A DNA stretch of 64,000 nucleotides from JABDGM01 sp046349975 (GCA_046349975.1 JAXMBH010000015.1:55250-119249), one strand, 5' to 3'. Counted from the stretch's first letter, positions 8,089 to 17,590 are shown. The notes: generated by a model not told the origin, from the letters alone. Numbers and translations are program-made.

Positions 8089-8364
8089 ATGCGATTCAGC
8101 GTACACGGCCTGTTGATTTATGTCGTGGTCGTGAGCATATCACTCGCCGTCGCTCAAATGCCTTTTCTGATCGGCTGCGGTTTGCTCGTGTTGGTGATCG
8201 TTGTAGCCAGTTTCGTCTTGCCGGTGAGAACCTGGAGATTTTTGGCATACGGAGGACTGATCGGAATCGTGTCCGCGATGATTGGGCTGGTCATCTACAG
8301 CGAACTCCTAATTAAAGGCAGATGGCTGATGAGTCACAGCGTGCGCATTTTGAGTTGGTATTAA
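8089..8364 (+). CDS. Small integral membrane protein
   Basis: A 91-residue, very hydrophobic protein with about three membrane segments (LLIYVVVVSISLAVA; FLIGCGLLVLVIVVASFVL; LAYGGLIGIVSAMIGLVIY). No family recognised. Its TAA stop overlaps the ATG of the next gene (TAATG), suggesting coupled translation of the pair. Confidence 0.6.
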   Translation: MRFSVHGLLIYVVVVSISLAVAQMPFLIGCGLLVLVIVVASFVLPVRTWRFLAYGGLIGIVSAMIGLVIYSELLIKGRWLMSHSVRILSWY

Positions 8365-8736
8365 TGGTGCATCAACGCCGTCAATTTGCAGTGACCAAGC
8401 GACTTCGTATTCCGATCACTCTCACAATTCTCTTCGCGTCCGCCGTCTTCATCTATTCGATCGCACGCCAGGTCGCTTTCGATTCCGCGAAGTGGAAGAC
8501 TGGTACTTCCCGGACGCGATTCCAAATGAAGAACTCGCTGATGGCGGCCTATAAGGCAGGGGGCCATTGCGAATGAAACAGAATTCGATGCGTTGCTTGG
8601 CCCAGCCGATGAATCGGGCAACAAGCCGGTGTCGCGGTTTTTTCGTTTGCGGCAGTGGTATGGCGAACCTTGGCACCTGCGCGCAAACTTCGACGATCAG
8701 GGAAACATTGTTCTATTCGTCATCGCACCAGATTAA
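8364..8736 (+). pseudogene. Membrane-anchored protein interrupted by one frameshift
   Basis: It begins with ATG 8364, overlapping the previous stop. The N-terminus is basic with one membrane anchor (ITLTILFASAVFIYSIA), followed by FDSAKWKTGTSRTRFQMKNS. The frame then stops at 8576. Removing one G from the GGGGG run at 8559-8563 continues it as EFDALLGPADESGNK, then RQWYGEPWHLRANFDDQGN, ending at the TAA at 8734-8736. The joined protein resembles small bacterial proteins pairing an FDSxxWK motif with an LLGPxD motif. Either a sequence error or a recent mutation. Confidence 0.6.
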
Positions 8737-8807
8737 AATGACCCCGCCGTTAGCGTAGACCCTCGATCATCACCACACACTCAAAGTACCGCCACAGGAC
8801 ATTCATC

Positions 8808-9377
8808 ATGACAGAGCCGAACATCGGCAAGATGCACTTCACGCGGATGGACAAGGGGACCGACGAGGATTTCCAGGTTCTGCAGCGGGTGCACGAACAG
8901 ACGCTGATCGAACTTCCTGACCGGCTAATGGGGCTGCTCGATGCGCTCGGCAGCGACACGGCATACAACATCACGCGGCGCGATCATTGCCTGCAGGCGG
9001 CCACGCGGGCCCTGCGCGATGGCAAAGACGAAGAGTACGTGGTCGTCGCCCTGCTGCACGACATCGGCGAGTCGCTGGGGCCGTTCAATCATGGCGAGGT
9101 GATTGCGGCAATCTTGAAGCCGTTCATCTCGCGCGACAATTATTTCATGCTCGCCAACCACGGCCTGTTTCAAACATACTTCTTCGCCGCCCACCTGGGG
9201 CTCGACCCCAATGCCCGCGACCGGTTCAAAGGCGACCCGGCGTACAACCGCACAGTCGAATTTTGCGCGAAGTATGATGAGGTGTCGTTCGACCCGGCCT
9301 ATCGCAATGAGCCGCTCTCGACGTTCGAGCCGATGCTGCGGCACGTGCTGGCGAAACGGTGGACGCCGCCGGCGTGA
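8808..9377 (+). CDS. HD-domain protein, PhnZ/MIOX-like
   Basis: A 189-residue HD-fold protein. Candidate metal ligands are His60 (RRDHCLQAA), His84-Asp85 (ALLHDIGES), His95 (FNHGE), the His of ANHGLFQ and a late Asp in KYDEVSFDP. The HDIGE motif and the tolerance for large insertions resemble the diiron HD oxygenases (PhnZ, myo-inositol oxygenase) more than phosphohydrolases, so an oxidative role is possible but unproven. ATG 8808 is a clear start. It stands alone, convergent with the downstream esterase. Confidence 0.75.
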   Translation: MTEPNIGKMHFTRMDKGTDEDFQVLQRVHEQTLIELPDRLMGLLDALGSDTAYNITRRDHCLQAATRALRDGKDEEYVVVALLHDIGESLGPFNHGEVIAAILKPFISRDNYFMLANHGLFQTYFFAAHLGLDPNARDRFKGDPAYNRTVEFCAKYDEVSFDPAYRNEPLSTFEPMLRHVLAKRWTPPA

Positions 9378-9378
9378 T

Positions 9379-10329
9379 CTACTGCGCTGTTTCCACTTTC
9401 GCTTCATCCGCCTTCTTCGCCAGGTGCTGGTCAAACCACTCGCGCATGAGCGCGATGTCCGGACCCGTATCGGGCCAGCCGTGGTCGCGGCCCTTGCGCA
9501 CTTCCAGCTTCGCCGGCACCTTGGCTTCCTCAAATTTCTTGATGATTCGCTCCGACTGTTCGAACGGCACGATGCGATCGGCGTCGCCGTGGATGATGAG
9601 CGTTGGGGCGGCTTCGGAGGTCACCCAGTAGAGCGGCGACATCTCTTTGGCGATCTCTTTTTGTTCGCCGGCGGTCACTTTCACGAAATGGCGGCTGAAG
9701 AGCTTCTTCTTGTTTTCCGGCATCAGGCGTTCGAAATCGAAAGGCCCAGGCAGCCAGTCGAGCGTCGTCTCCCAGGCGATCTTATCCGGCTCGCCGTAGT
9801 TAAGAAAATCGGTCGGCGGAAAGAAGCAAGCCACCGCCTGCACGCGCGACGACGTGCGCTCGACCGGGTCGTCGCTCTCGTTATCCGGCGCGATGGGCTT
9901 AATGCCTTGCATGAGCGAGAGGTGCCCGCCGGCCGAGCCGCCCATGATGCCAATGCGATCGGGATCGATGCCGTAGTCGGCCGCGTGATAGCGAATGAAC
10001 CGCACCGCGCGGTTGATATCCGCGACGGCATCTTCAATCGTGAACCTTGGCTGCGAGCCGTGGACGACGGCAAACACTGTGTAGCCGCCTTCCATGGACT
10101 TCTTCGGCACGGCATCGTGAGAGGAAAACCAGCCGCCGCTCACGACCGAAATGATGGCGGCGCCATTACCGCCTTCCTTGGGCCGGAAGACATCCATCGT
10201 GAGCGCCGTGCCGAACTTGCGGCCGTAGATGACGTCTTCGGCGTGCGAGTAGGCGGGTTCTTTGGCAGAGGCAGATGTAGCAACGAGTAGCCCTACCAAG
10301 ATCGAAGCGATTAAAGTTTTTGGCAACAT
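9379..10329 (-). CDS. Secreted alpha/beta-hydrolase (esterase/lipase family)
   Basis: A 316-residue protein with a signal peptide (MLPKTLIASILVGLLVATSASA). I prefer the ATG at 10329 over the GTG at 10341. The nucleophile elbow is GGSAGGHLS; the acid is probably in HGDADRIVPF and the His in GRDHGWPD. The order fits the BD-FAE/acetyl-esterase-like hydrolases common in planctomycetes. Its 3' end abuts the HD-domain gene with one base between them, on the opposite strand. Confidence 0.85.
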   Translation of the reverse strand: MLPKTLIASILVGLLVATSASAKEPAYSHAEDVIYGRKFGTALTMDVFRPKEGGNGAAIISVVSGGWFSSHDAVPKKSMEGGYTVFAVVHGSQPRFTIEDAVADINRAVRFIRYHAADYGIDPDRIGIMGGSAGGHLSLMQGIKPIAPDNESDDPVERTSSRVQAVACFFPPTDFLNYGEPDKIAWETTLDWLPGPFDFERLMPENKKKLFSRHFVKVTAGEQKEIAKEMSPLYWVTSEAAPTLIIHGDADRIVPFEQSERIIKKFEEAKVPAKLEVRKGRDHGWPDTGPDIALMREWFDQHLAKKADEAKVETAQ

Positions 10330-10532
10330 GGCAACTAACACTCAGAGAGGATGGATTTAGGACATTGCATCATGCGATAAACGCAGCGACCTGCACACCC
10401 GTTCCTAAGTTTGCGTGGCAGCACCAGTTTCAGCCGCTCTGCGGCCAGCGTGGCTGATGCCGTAACGGCGGCAGTTGGGTGGAGGCGTCGCGCTGCGCAT
10501 ACGTCCGATTATGCGGTAAAGATGCGAGTTAT

Positions 10533-10586
10533 TGTAGCCGTCTCGCTCTGCGAGACGACTGCATCTCGCGGAGCGAGATGCCTACA
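10533..10586 (+). repeat. Cloverleaf-like palindromic repeat
   Basis: An outer pair TGTAG (10533-10537)/CTACA (10582-10586) encloses two perfect hairpins: GTCTCGC-TCT-GCGAGAC (10540-10556) and GCATCTCGC-GGA-GCGAGATGC (10561-10581). It lies in a 371-bp gap (10330-10700) with no other feature seen. It resembles a REP/BIME-type element. Confidence 0.75.
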
Positions 10587-10700
10587 CTCCAGCCGGTCGA
10601 GCATCACGACAGGATAGGCGGCCGGATACGTTTGGCGTCAACGTACGCCGCGACTATATTGCAGAGAACTCGTTGCGACAACCAGGAGCACTGCTACCCC

Positions 10701-10928
10701 ATGCGATTGCCTGATGAACCCACGACGCCGGAGCAGTGGGAGGTCATCCTGTGGGGTGCGATCGTGGTGTTGTTCCTGCTGGGAGCGGTCGGCATCTATT
10801 TTTCATTCGGAGCCGCACCGGCGAAGGCTGCGCTCACCAGCCGGGTGCGCAACATTGGGCTAATGTGTTGGGTGTTAGCGGGCGTCGTTTATGGCGCGAA
10901 ACGAATCATTGCCAGGGTAATTGACTAG
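10701..10928 (+). CDS. Small two-helix membrane protein
   Basis: 75 residues from ATG 10701. Two hydrophobic segments (VILWGAIVVLFLLGAVGIYFSF and IGLMCWVLAGVVYGA) are joined by a short loop. A basic end RIIARVID suggests a cytoplasmic C-terminus. No family recognised. Confidence 0.5.
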   Translation: MRLPDEPTTPEQWEVILWGAIVVLFLLGAVGIYFSFGAAPAKAALTSRVRNIGLMCWVLAGVVYGAKRIIARVID

Positions 10929-11072
10929 GGCGCTTTACATGAACGCATTCATGCCGCTTGAGCTTCCGACGCAGCATTACTGCTGGAGAGATATGCGATA
11001 TGGTTGCTGTACTCTGATCCGACTGAGTGTTGTAGCGTCCACCGTCGTTGATCGTTCACAGCGAGGACTCTG

Positions 11073-11540
11073 ATGGCTCAACAGTTCAACATGAAGCGCG
11101 TGATTACGACGCTGATCGTCGTGCTCTTGCTGGCAGCGGCGGCCGCGTGGTACGCGGGCGTTCTGCCTTCGTGGCGGTCGGGCGTGCCGCAGAATGCGAT
11201 CCTCGTCATTGCGCCGTATCAATACAACGGCACGTGGGTGTTCGATGACCCACAAGTTGGGCTGGCGCGCGAGCCGTTCGTCGCCGGTGTGCCACAGATG
11301 ATCGATGTGCTGGTAGCCGATATCCCAGACGCCGCGAAAGGCTTCCGGCTCACGGTTTCTGCAAATCCCTTTCCCGATTACGAGAAGAAGCTCACCTGGG
11401 TTCGCGGGGACAAGGGCGGCAACTACTTCAAGCTCGATGACCCGCCGATGGAAGGTTGGCTGTGCCCGGCGCTGTTTCGTTACTACAAGAAAGCGCCGCC
11501 GGAACTGTATGTGAAGGCGGATCCGGTTTCGGCAAACTAA
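11073..11540 (+). CDS. DUF6717-like membrane-anchored protein
   Basis: 155 residues. A short basic N-terminus and one anchor (VITTLIVVLLLAAAAAWYA) precede a compact domain: LVIAPYQYNGTWVFDDPQVG, then REPFVAGVPQMIDVLVADI, then LTWVRGDKGGNYFKL and PMEGWLCPALFRYY. I recall this pattern as DUF6717, a family without known function; the name is from memory. The domain is probably outside the cytoplasm. Confidence 0.7.
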   Translation: MAQQFNMKRVITTLIVVLLLAAAAAWYAGVLPSWRSGVPQNAILVIAPYQYNGTWVFDDPQVGLAREPFVAGVPQMIDVLVADIPDAAKGFRLTVSANPFPDYEKKLTWVRGDKGGNYFKLDDPPMEGWLCPALFRYYKKAPPELYVKADPVSAN

Positions 11541-11604
11541 TCCGGGATCGAACCAGCAAGCGATCCAGGTTGCCGCTCTGAGAGCGACGAACGGGCAGGT
11601 TCAT

Positions 11605-12012
11605 ATGAGCTGCGATTTCGGAGTCTGGTTCCCACACGCCCGCCTTTCAAATCGAGAAGCGGGAGCGCTGTACGTTCGTTTGTGCAACGGGGATACGAGC
11701 GGAATTCAACCGCACCCGGCTGTCAACGCGTTCTATAGTGAGCTCACGGCCATGCATCCGGAAATCGATACGGTGCCCGATGACCGTGTCGACGACCATG
11801 ACTATTGCCCGTGGAGTTGCGAGCTCGACCGCTCGCCAGCCCACGTGATTATGCCGTGCGTGTGGTCGAAAGCGGAATATGTGACGACCTTGGTACACGA
11901 ACTTGCGCAGAAGTACGGGCTGGCGGTATACGATCCGCAATCTGATCGCGTGACGTATCCGGATGGCATATCGCCGCCCGAGGAAGAGAAACGTCCCTGG
12001 TGGCGGTTTTGA
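11605..12012 (+). CDS. Conserved hypothetical protein
   Basis: 135 residues from ATG 11605, beginning MSCDFGVWFPHARLSNREAG. Soluble and acidic, with DDHDYCPWSCELDRSPAHVI in the centre and a Trp-rich end (KRPWWRF). Similar proteins occur across several phyla with unknown function; some lie beside immunity-type genes, but nothing here supports that role. Confidence 0.65.
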   Translation: MSCDFGVWFPHARLSNREAGALYVRLCNGDTSGIQPHPAVNAFYSELTAMHPEIDTVPDDRVDDHDYCPWSCELDRSPAHVIMPCVWSKAEYVTTLVHELAQKYGLAVYDPQSDRVTYPDGISPPEEEKRPWWRF

Positions 12013-12128
12013 TCTTAACCGCGGGCGGCAACATGGGCGACATCCGCGATCTGCGTTTGCTCTGGGCCAACTTCGCATGTGGGGCGACGCTTCGCGCTTG
12101 GTTCGGTGTCGATGATGTCTCATAATTG

Positions 12129-12776
12129 ATGGCTACGATGGTCGACCAATCCCGCCAGAAAAATGCTCTGCGATTTTCGATGCGCGAGCTGCTGTTTGCG
12201 GCCACGGCGGTGAGTGGAATCGCGGGCGGCTTCGCCGCGTTTGGCCTGCCCGGATCGGCTGCGATCGGAGTTCTCGTGGGCAGCTGCATGATTGTTGCCG
12301 GCCGACGTAGCCGGCGTGAATGGCTGTACCGCTCGGGCGAAGCGCTAGCCGCGGTCGCGGCGGCAACCGTTGTAGCGGTTTTAGCTGCGGACCATCCTTC
12401 TTTCATCGGCGTCCTGTTTCGACCACTACAAGCTTTCGTAGGCAATCCCAATAGGATCGTGTTCGTTGCCTTCGGATTTGCCGGACTGGGCTTGTACCTC
12501 AGTCTAATGTTGCGGCGTGTGGCATGGCCGCCGTTCGCAGTTGCGGCTGCTTGGCTGGCTTACGCGGAGTGGGAACAGTACTGTGCCTCCCAGCGGTGGG
12601 ACATTCGCATCGACCTTTTACTGGTCGCCCCGCTGTTAGCAGTCCTCACGATTTGGGGAACAGTTGCACCGATGCTGCAATTGTGGCAAGTCTGGCGGAA
12701 TATGCGACGACAAAGCGCGCCGATGTTACGATCGTGGCAGGAAACAGAGCACAACGACGTCGACGATCACAAATAG
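12129..12776 (+). CDS. Multi-pass membrane protein, unknown function
   Basis: About 215 residues. The RFSMRELLFAATAVSGIAGG start is typical of a planctomycete membrane-protein class (LRFSLRxLL). About six hydrophobic segments follow, and the C-terminal tail is cytoplasmic and polar. The ATG at 12129 is used; ATG 12138 is possible. No function assigned. Confidence 0.6.
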   Translation: MATMVDQSRQKNALRFSMRELLFAATAVSGIAGGFAAFGLPGSAAIGVLVGSCMIVAGRRSRREWLYRSGEALAAVAAATVVAVLAADHPSFIGVLFRPLQAFVGNPNRIVFVAFGFAGLGLYLSLMLRRVAWPPFAVAAAWLAYAEWEQYCASQRWDIRIDLLLVAPLLAVLTIWGTVAPMLQLWQVWRNMRRQSAPMLRSWQETEHNDVDDHK

Positions 12777-12785
12777 TCATTCCCT

Positions 12786-13076
12786 ATGGCCTGCCCACAC
12801 CTCGCTGAACTCGAGCAAGCCCTTGCCGCCGCGGGAATTCCGGAAACTTTTCGCGGCCGCGCCTGGACAAGCAATTGTCGCGAGTGGATATATTACGCTT
12901 GTTGGCTCGATCGAGAGAGCATTCGGGCGCGTCTGCCGCTGGCAGAGTGCGTGGTCGATCATGACCACCTCGGCACGCACGACGGCCAGGAGGCGGGATT
13001 CGTGTGCATGGCGTGTCACGACGCCATCATGGGTGTGCATGCCGCGTATCGGTCGAGATATCCGACATTCGGTTGA
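12786..13076 (+). CDS. Small Cys/His-rich hypothetical protein
   Basis: 96 residues from ATG 12786. The C-terminal half, CVVDHDHLGTHDGQEAGFVC then MACHDAIMGVHAAY, is rich in His, Asp and Cys and could bind metal, somewhat like an HNH or zinc fold. No named family. It lies 9 bp after the preceding gene and just before the PhyH-type gene. Confidence 0.55.
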   Translation: MACPHLAELEQALAAAGIPETFRGRAWTSNCREWIYYACWLDRESIRARLPLAECVVDHDHLGTHDGQEAGFVCMACHDAIMGVHAAYRSRYPTFG

Positions 13077-13104
13077 TCTCTTTTCTTCGCCTGGACGAGT
13101 CGCG

Positions 13105-13770
13105 ATGGACTTCGCCATCGAGGAGCATGGCTTTGCGCTGGCGCGCGGAGTGATCGACTCCGCCGCATGTGCGGCACTCGTCGGTGAGCTGGGCCCCGTG
13201 GCCGGCGCGGGACGCCGGCGCTTGTTGGCGATTCCACGGGTCGCGGAACTGGCGGCATCGGATCGCGTTCTCAATCTCGTGCGGCCACACCTAGCGACCC
13301 AGCCCGTGCCGACACGCGCGATCTACTTTGATAAGTCGCCTGCGTCGAACTGGTCGGTCTCGTGGCATCAAGACATTACCATCGCCGTCGACCAGGAGGT
13401 TGACCTTCCCGGCTTCCGCGCGTGGTGCACGAAAGATGGTATTCCACACGTGCAACCGCCGGTTGAGTTCCTGGCCCAAATGCTGACCGTGCGGATTCAT
13501 TTCGACGATGCTAATGAGATGAACGGCGCGTTGCGTGTCGTGCCGGGCTCGCACTGCCATGGCCGACTCACGCCGCCGCAAGTGCGCGAGCAGCTGGAAA
13601 TGCACCACGAGCACCTATGCTGTGCCGGCGCTGGCGATATTTTGCTTATGCGTCCGCTGCTGCTCCATTCATCGGGCCGCTCCACCAGCGCCCGCCACCG
13701 CCGCGTGCTGCACATTGAGTACGCAGGCTTTGAGTTGCGGCCGGAACTTGGGTGGCATACGGGAGCCTGA
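13105..13770 (+). CDS. Phytanoyl-CoA dioxygenase (PhyH) family protein
   Basis: A 221-residue Fe(II)/2-oxoglutarate-dependent oxygenase. The iron ligands are visible as HxD in SWHQDITIAVD and a distal His in LLLHSSGRS, with the following Arg suited to 2-oxoglutarate binding. The motif NGALRVVPGSHCHG is characteristic of the family. ATG 13105 gives MDFAIEEHGFALARGVID, the usual start. The substrate is unknown. Confidence 0.88.
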   Translation: MDFAIEEHGFALARGVIDSAACAALVGELGPVAGAGRRRLLAIPRVAELAASDRVLNLVRPHLATQPVPTRAIYFDKSPASNWSVSWHQDITIAVDQEVDLPGFRAWCTKDGIPHVQPPVEFLAQMLTVRIHFDDANEMNGALRVVPGSHCHGRLTPPQVREQLEMHHEHLCCAGAGDILLMRPLLLHSSGRSTSARHRRVLHIEYAGFELRPELGWHTGA

Positions 13771-13850
13771 AGCGCCGCAGTACGGCCAGCCCGAGAACTG
13801 ATCTTGAACTATTACAATGCGACGGCATCTTTTTCTTACGGGGCACCTAG

Positions 13851-14099
13851 ATGGCCGGCGCGTTGAGAACGAACCACACCAATACGCTCGCAATCGTCGC
13901 CGTTTGCATCGCGCTATTAACCTTTGTCATTTTCGGCCGGTCAGCAAAGAATGGAGCTTCAGATATGGCGCCCGACGAGTTCTTGCCGCCGTTCGTACGC
14001 ACCGATTTTTCAAACGACGCCGCTTGGCAGCAGATTCGAGCCGAGGTATGCGAACTTTCACCGGATTTGCGCAGCTACATTAATTTGATGAAGAGCTAA
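13851..14099 (+). CDS. Short anchored protein, truncated DUF6924-like
   Basis: 82 residues: one membrane anchor (LAIVAVCIALLTFVIF), then FVRTDFSNDAAWQQIRAEV. That motif matches the start of DUF6924 domains (from memory), which normally continue for about another 100 residues. Here the frame stops soon after, so this is probably a truncated or decayed copy. Confidence 0.5.
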   Translation: MAGALRTNHTNTLAIVAVCIALLTFVIFGRSAKNGASDMAPDEFLPPFVRTDFSNDAAWQQIRAEVCELSPDLRSYINLMKS

Positions 14100-14163
14100 T
14101 CCGCCCCGCAGGAGCATGGCTATTTCGATCGGCCGTACATAATTCACACCCGAGCGGTGCTTC

Positions 14164-14757
14164 ATGGCAGCTCATGTCGTCCTAAGTAGTGTGCTAATAT
14201 TCGGGTTCGCAATATCTGCGAAAACAATCCGTGCCGATAGCATGACTACGAAGCTTCCTGTCATTTTCTCGGGTGGCCATGAAACCGAGCCGCGTGACCA
14301 TGGCCGGCCGGTGGTGCTCATTGCGGCGGCGCTCAATGTGAAGCCGGAAGTGTTCCGCCAAGCGTTCAGCGGCGTGACGCCGGCGCGCGGCCGTGGGCCG
14401 ACGCCTTCCGAGGCCCGCCGCAATAAGGAAGCCCTCATGCGCATCCTTGGCCCGCTCAAAGTCACCAACGAACGGCTCGACGAAGTGAGCGACTACTACC
14501 GCTACCGCCCCCAAAAAGGCGAGCTCTGGCCGACACGCGAGGCGGAAGCCTACGCACTCATCGAAGACGGCGCGATCAAAAAAATAGTCGTCACCGACCC
14601 TGGCAGCGGCTACAGTTCGCCGCCTACGGTCACAGTCAAAGGTTTCAAATCACTTCGGTTTGAAGCAACCATCAAGTTCGAGCGCGATCTGAAGAAGAAC
14701 GGCGGAGTGGAAGAGGTCAAAATTGTGACCACCAAGAAGAAGGGGCAAGAAAGGTAG
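14164..14757 (+). CDS. Secreted hypothetical protein
   Basis: 197 residues with a probable signal peptide (AAHVVLSSVLIFGFAISAKTIRA). The mature part contains RPVVLIAAALNVKPEVFRQAFSGV, a YYRYRPQKGELWP segment and a C-terminal beta-rich region with GSGYSSPPTVTV, a motif often seen in short extracellular repeats. No enzyme motif is visible. Confidence 0.65.
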   Translation: MAAHVVLSSVLIFGFAISAKTIRADSMTTKLPVIFSGGHETEPRDHGRPVVLIAAALNVKPEVFRQAFSGVTPARGRGPTPSEARRNKEALMRILGPLKVTNERLDEVSDYYRYRPQKGELWPTREAEAYALIEDGAIKKIVVTDPGSGYSSPPTVTVKGFKSLRFEATIKFERDLKKNGGVEEVKIVTTKKKGQER

Positions 14758-14820
14758 TCGCCGATCGAATTACGACTAAACAGCCCTCTGAATTCCGTTC
14801 TCCATTTTACGGAGCGTCGC

Positions 14821-15012
14821 ATGGGACTCTTTTGGGACCTTTACCAGCAAAGTCAAATATCCAATACCCAGGCCCGGTCAAGCGCTTTGGAGGAGCGCGT
14901 CGAATTGCTGCAGAATGAACTACACAAGACGCAGACCATTCTGCACGAAGTCATCCGCCGCCTTGAACAATACATCGGCAAAGACCTCGATGACGACGGC
15001 CGGATTGGTTAG
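14821..15012 (+). CDS. Small coiled-coil protein
   Basis: 63 residues from ATG 14821. After MGLFWDLYQQSQISN comes one long heptad-patterned helix (LEERVELLQNELHKTQTILH) and an acidic tail, GKDLDDDGRIG, which resembles a short EF-hand-like loop. Function unknown. A good start codon and codon use support it as a gene. Confidence 0.6.
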   Translation: MGLFWDLYQQSQISNTQARSSALEERVELLQNELHKTQTILHEVIRRLEQYIGKDLDDDGRIG

Positions 15013-15286
15013 GCAATTCACATTCCGACTGACTCTTTCTGCGGCACAATAAAGTTGCTGTGCGGGCGATTCCAAGGGCTTAGCCACGAAATAAATCGTC
15101 CATCTTATTTGCCCCCTGCCGTGCACATTGCCGCGCGCAGATAATATCGTATGGCCGTTATTCCACGACGCGTGGCGTCGCGGCTGCTATCGACTACGAA
15201 GCATAACTTCAATGCGCTTTAGCAGCTGTTCCGTTCCCCAGCCCCACCATTTCCTGACCCCCCGATTTCGAGCCCCTCCCCTCCCC

Positions 15287-16276
15287 ATGCAATACACCCG
15301 CCTCGGCAAGAGTGGCCTCAAAGTTTCTCGCATCTGTCTCGGTTGCATGAGCTATGGCGTGCCCGATCGTGGCACGCACACGTGGTCGCTGCCGCTCGAT
15401 GACGCCCGGCCATTCTTCAAACAAGCGTTCGACGCTGGCATCAACTTCTTCGACACGGCCAATGTGTACTCCGACGGCACGAGCGAAGAGATCGTCGGAC
15501 AACTCTTGAAGGAGTTCGCCAAGCGCGATGACTACGTGCTGGCCACGAAGGTGCATCAGCGGATGCGGCCCGATGTGAACGGCGCCGGCCTGTCGCGCAA
15601 AGCGATCCTCACGGAGATCGACCACAGCCTCCGGCGGCTGGGCACCGATTATGTCGACCTCTACCAGATCCATCGCTGGGACTACGAAACGCCGATCGAG
15701 GAAACGCTCGAAACACTGCACGATGTGGTGCGGGCCGGCAAGGCCCGCTACATCGGCGCGAGCAGCATGTACGCCTGGCAGTTCGCACAGGCTCTGTACC
15801 TCGCCGACCTGCACGGCTGGACGCGATTCATATCGATGCAGAATCACTACAACCTCATGTATCGCGAAGAAGAACGCGAGATGATGCCGCTATGCCGAGA
15901 GCAAGGAATTGGTGTGATTCCGTGGAGCCCCTTGGCCCGCGGCCGCCTCGCCCGCCCGTGGAAGATCGAAGGCACCGCCCGCTCCACAGGCGCGAGCGAC
16001 GCCTTCGGCTCGACACTCTACACGCCGACCGAAGACGCTGACCACAATACGGTCAACGCGCTCGAAGCTGTCGCCACGGAACGCGGCGTGCCGATGGCCC
16101 AAATCGCCCTCGCCTGGCACTTCACCAAGCCGTACGTGACGGCGCCCATCATCGGCGCGACCAAGCCGCACCACCTTGCCGATGCGGTTGCCGCTGTCGA
16201 GTTGAAATTATCGCCAGAAGAAGTGGCCCGGCTCGAAGCGGCGTATCAACCGCATCCGGTTATGGGTTTTAAATAG
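15287..16276 (+). CDS. Aldo/keto reductase
   Basis: A 329-residue NADPH-dependent TIM-barrel oxidoreductase. The catalytic tetrad is visible: Asp and Tyr in FFDTANVYSDG, Lys in VLATKVHQR and His in LYQIHRWDYE. The cofactor region is APIIGATKPHHL. Start ATG 15287 (MQYTRLGKSGLKVSRICLG) is canonical; an in-frame extension upstream has no family support. Similar to the YajO/AKR11-type group; the substrate cannot be told. Confidence 0.93.
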   Translation: MQYTRLGKSGLKVSRICLGCMSYGVPDRGTHTWSLPLDDARPFFKQAFDAGINFFDTANVYSDGTSEEIVGQLLKEFAKRDDYVLATKVHQRMRPDVNGAGLSRKAILTEIDHSLRRLGTDYVDLYQIHRWDYETPIEETLETLHDVVRAGKARYIGASSMYAWQFAQALYLADLHGWTRFISMQNHYNLMYREEEREMMPLCREQGIGVIPWSPLARGRLARPWKIEGTARSTGASDAFGSTLYTPTEDADHNTVNALEAVATERGVPMAQIALAWHFTKPYVTAPIIGATKPHHLADAVAAVELKLSPEEVARLEAAYQPHPVMGFK

Positions 16277-16304
16277 AACGGCAACACTACGGCGACGATG
16301 TGGT

Positions 16305-17060
16305 TCACGTCTTCTGCGCAATAAGCACTGCCCACAGCTTCTTCGCCCACGCAGGTTCTGTCGTGGCGAAACCGGCATCGCGCAGATAGCCCTGCTGCAC
16401 TTCGAGCGTTTCGAGGCAATCGTCGCCGCTCTTTTTTGGGTCGCCGAAACGGCGGATGTTGCGGTCGTGCCAGGCATCGAACGTTGTGGCGAACGATCCT
16501 GGGATGTCGCCATTGGCGATTGCCGACCGCATGTGGGCCGACCATTCTTCGAGAAGCGCCAAGAATGCGCCATCGTCCGCTGGCCGAAATTCATCGCCAT
16601 TGATGAACATGCCGCCGGGGGCGAGCGTTTCGAAGCACACGCGATAGAGCGCCCGCTTCTCCGCCGACTCTAGGTGATGGATGGCCGATGTGCTCACGAT
16701 CGCGTTGGGCGCTGCATTCAGTTCGGCCGCCCAGTTGCCCTGCAGCCGCGACTCCATAAATGCCGCTCGCGGCGCAAACCGCGCAAGCTTGCGCTCCGCC
16801 AGTGCCAAAAATGGCGCAGACTGATCGACAAGCGTCACCCGCGCCCCGGCGAATTGCTCCAGCACGCGTTCCGCCAGTCGCCCCGAACCGGCGCCGATGT
16901 CGACCAACTCAAATGCGTCCTCATGCCCATACGGCAACTGTTCGAGAATCGCATCCTGCACTTCGACATAACATGGGTGGATGACCGGTGCCGCGGCGTC
17001 ATAGGCTTCGGCCGCGTCCGACGTGTTCCAACGATAGCTGGCTGCTTCTGTCGTCATCAT
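16305..17060 (-). CDS. Class I SAM-dependent methyltransferase
   Basis: A 251-residue soluble methyltransferase. Motif I is LVDIGAGSGRLAERVL, followed by the acidic VTLVDQS loop and motif IV region IVSTSAIHHLES. The later LAPGGMFINGDEF is also typical. The substrate is unknown; overall it resembles small-molecule methyltransferases of the Trm-like/TPMT group. It is convergent with the aldo/keto reductase and divergent from nrdJ. Confidence 0.85.
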   Translation of the reverse strand: MMTTEAASYRWNTSDAAEAYDAAAPVIHPCYVEVQDAILEQLPYGHEDAFELVDIGAGSGRLAERVLEQFAGARVTLVDQSAPFLALAERKLARFAPRAAFMESRLQGNWAAELNAAPNAIVSTSAIHHLESAEKRALYRVCFETLAPGGMFINGDEFRPADDGAFLALLEEWSAHMRSAIANGDIPGSFATTFDAWHDRNIRRFGDPKKSGDDCLETLEVQQGYLRDAGFATTEPAWAKKLWAVLIAQKT

Positions 17061-17590
17061 GCTGCAGAGACAGTTTCCGCTGCTGAATGTTCGCGGTCAG
17101 TGCCGCGTGTTGGGCGCGGTAGTTGGCATCGTCAATTCCGCTCGCCGAACCCAGGTCCGTTCCAGCAGAACGGGCGTCCCACAGTGGTAAGCTCGGGCGC
17201 GCCCAGCCAACAGCGCAAAGCTGAGCGCGACGTTGCTCCGGCCGATATGCAACTGCTTCCGTGGCCACATATTCGTGTCCAGTAGCGGGTTACGTTGAAT
17301 CCAGACCGTATCGAAACGGGCCAGTCTCAACTCGATCGCCTTTACCTGAATTCTCTAATTGACCGCGCATCGCGACGCAGTCCGCAGCGATGGTGCTTTT
17401 CACGACAACTTTTTTTGAGATTCTTGCGGCCGACCCGCGGGCGCACGAGCTGTCCACCCGGGTTTCGCTTTTCCTCGTGTTTTACAGCCTCAAATTGGCC
17501 TTCACAGGGCCTTCATGCTAGCGATGCTAGAATTTAACACGAGCCACAACCCCTTGTATGCCAGCACGTTGCGCCCCCCTAAGAATCGCA

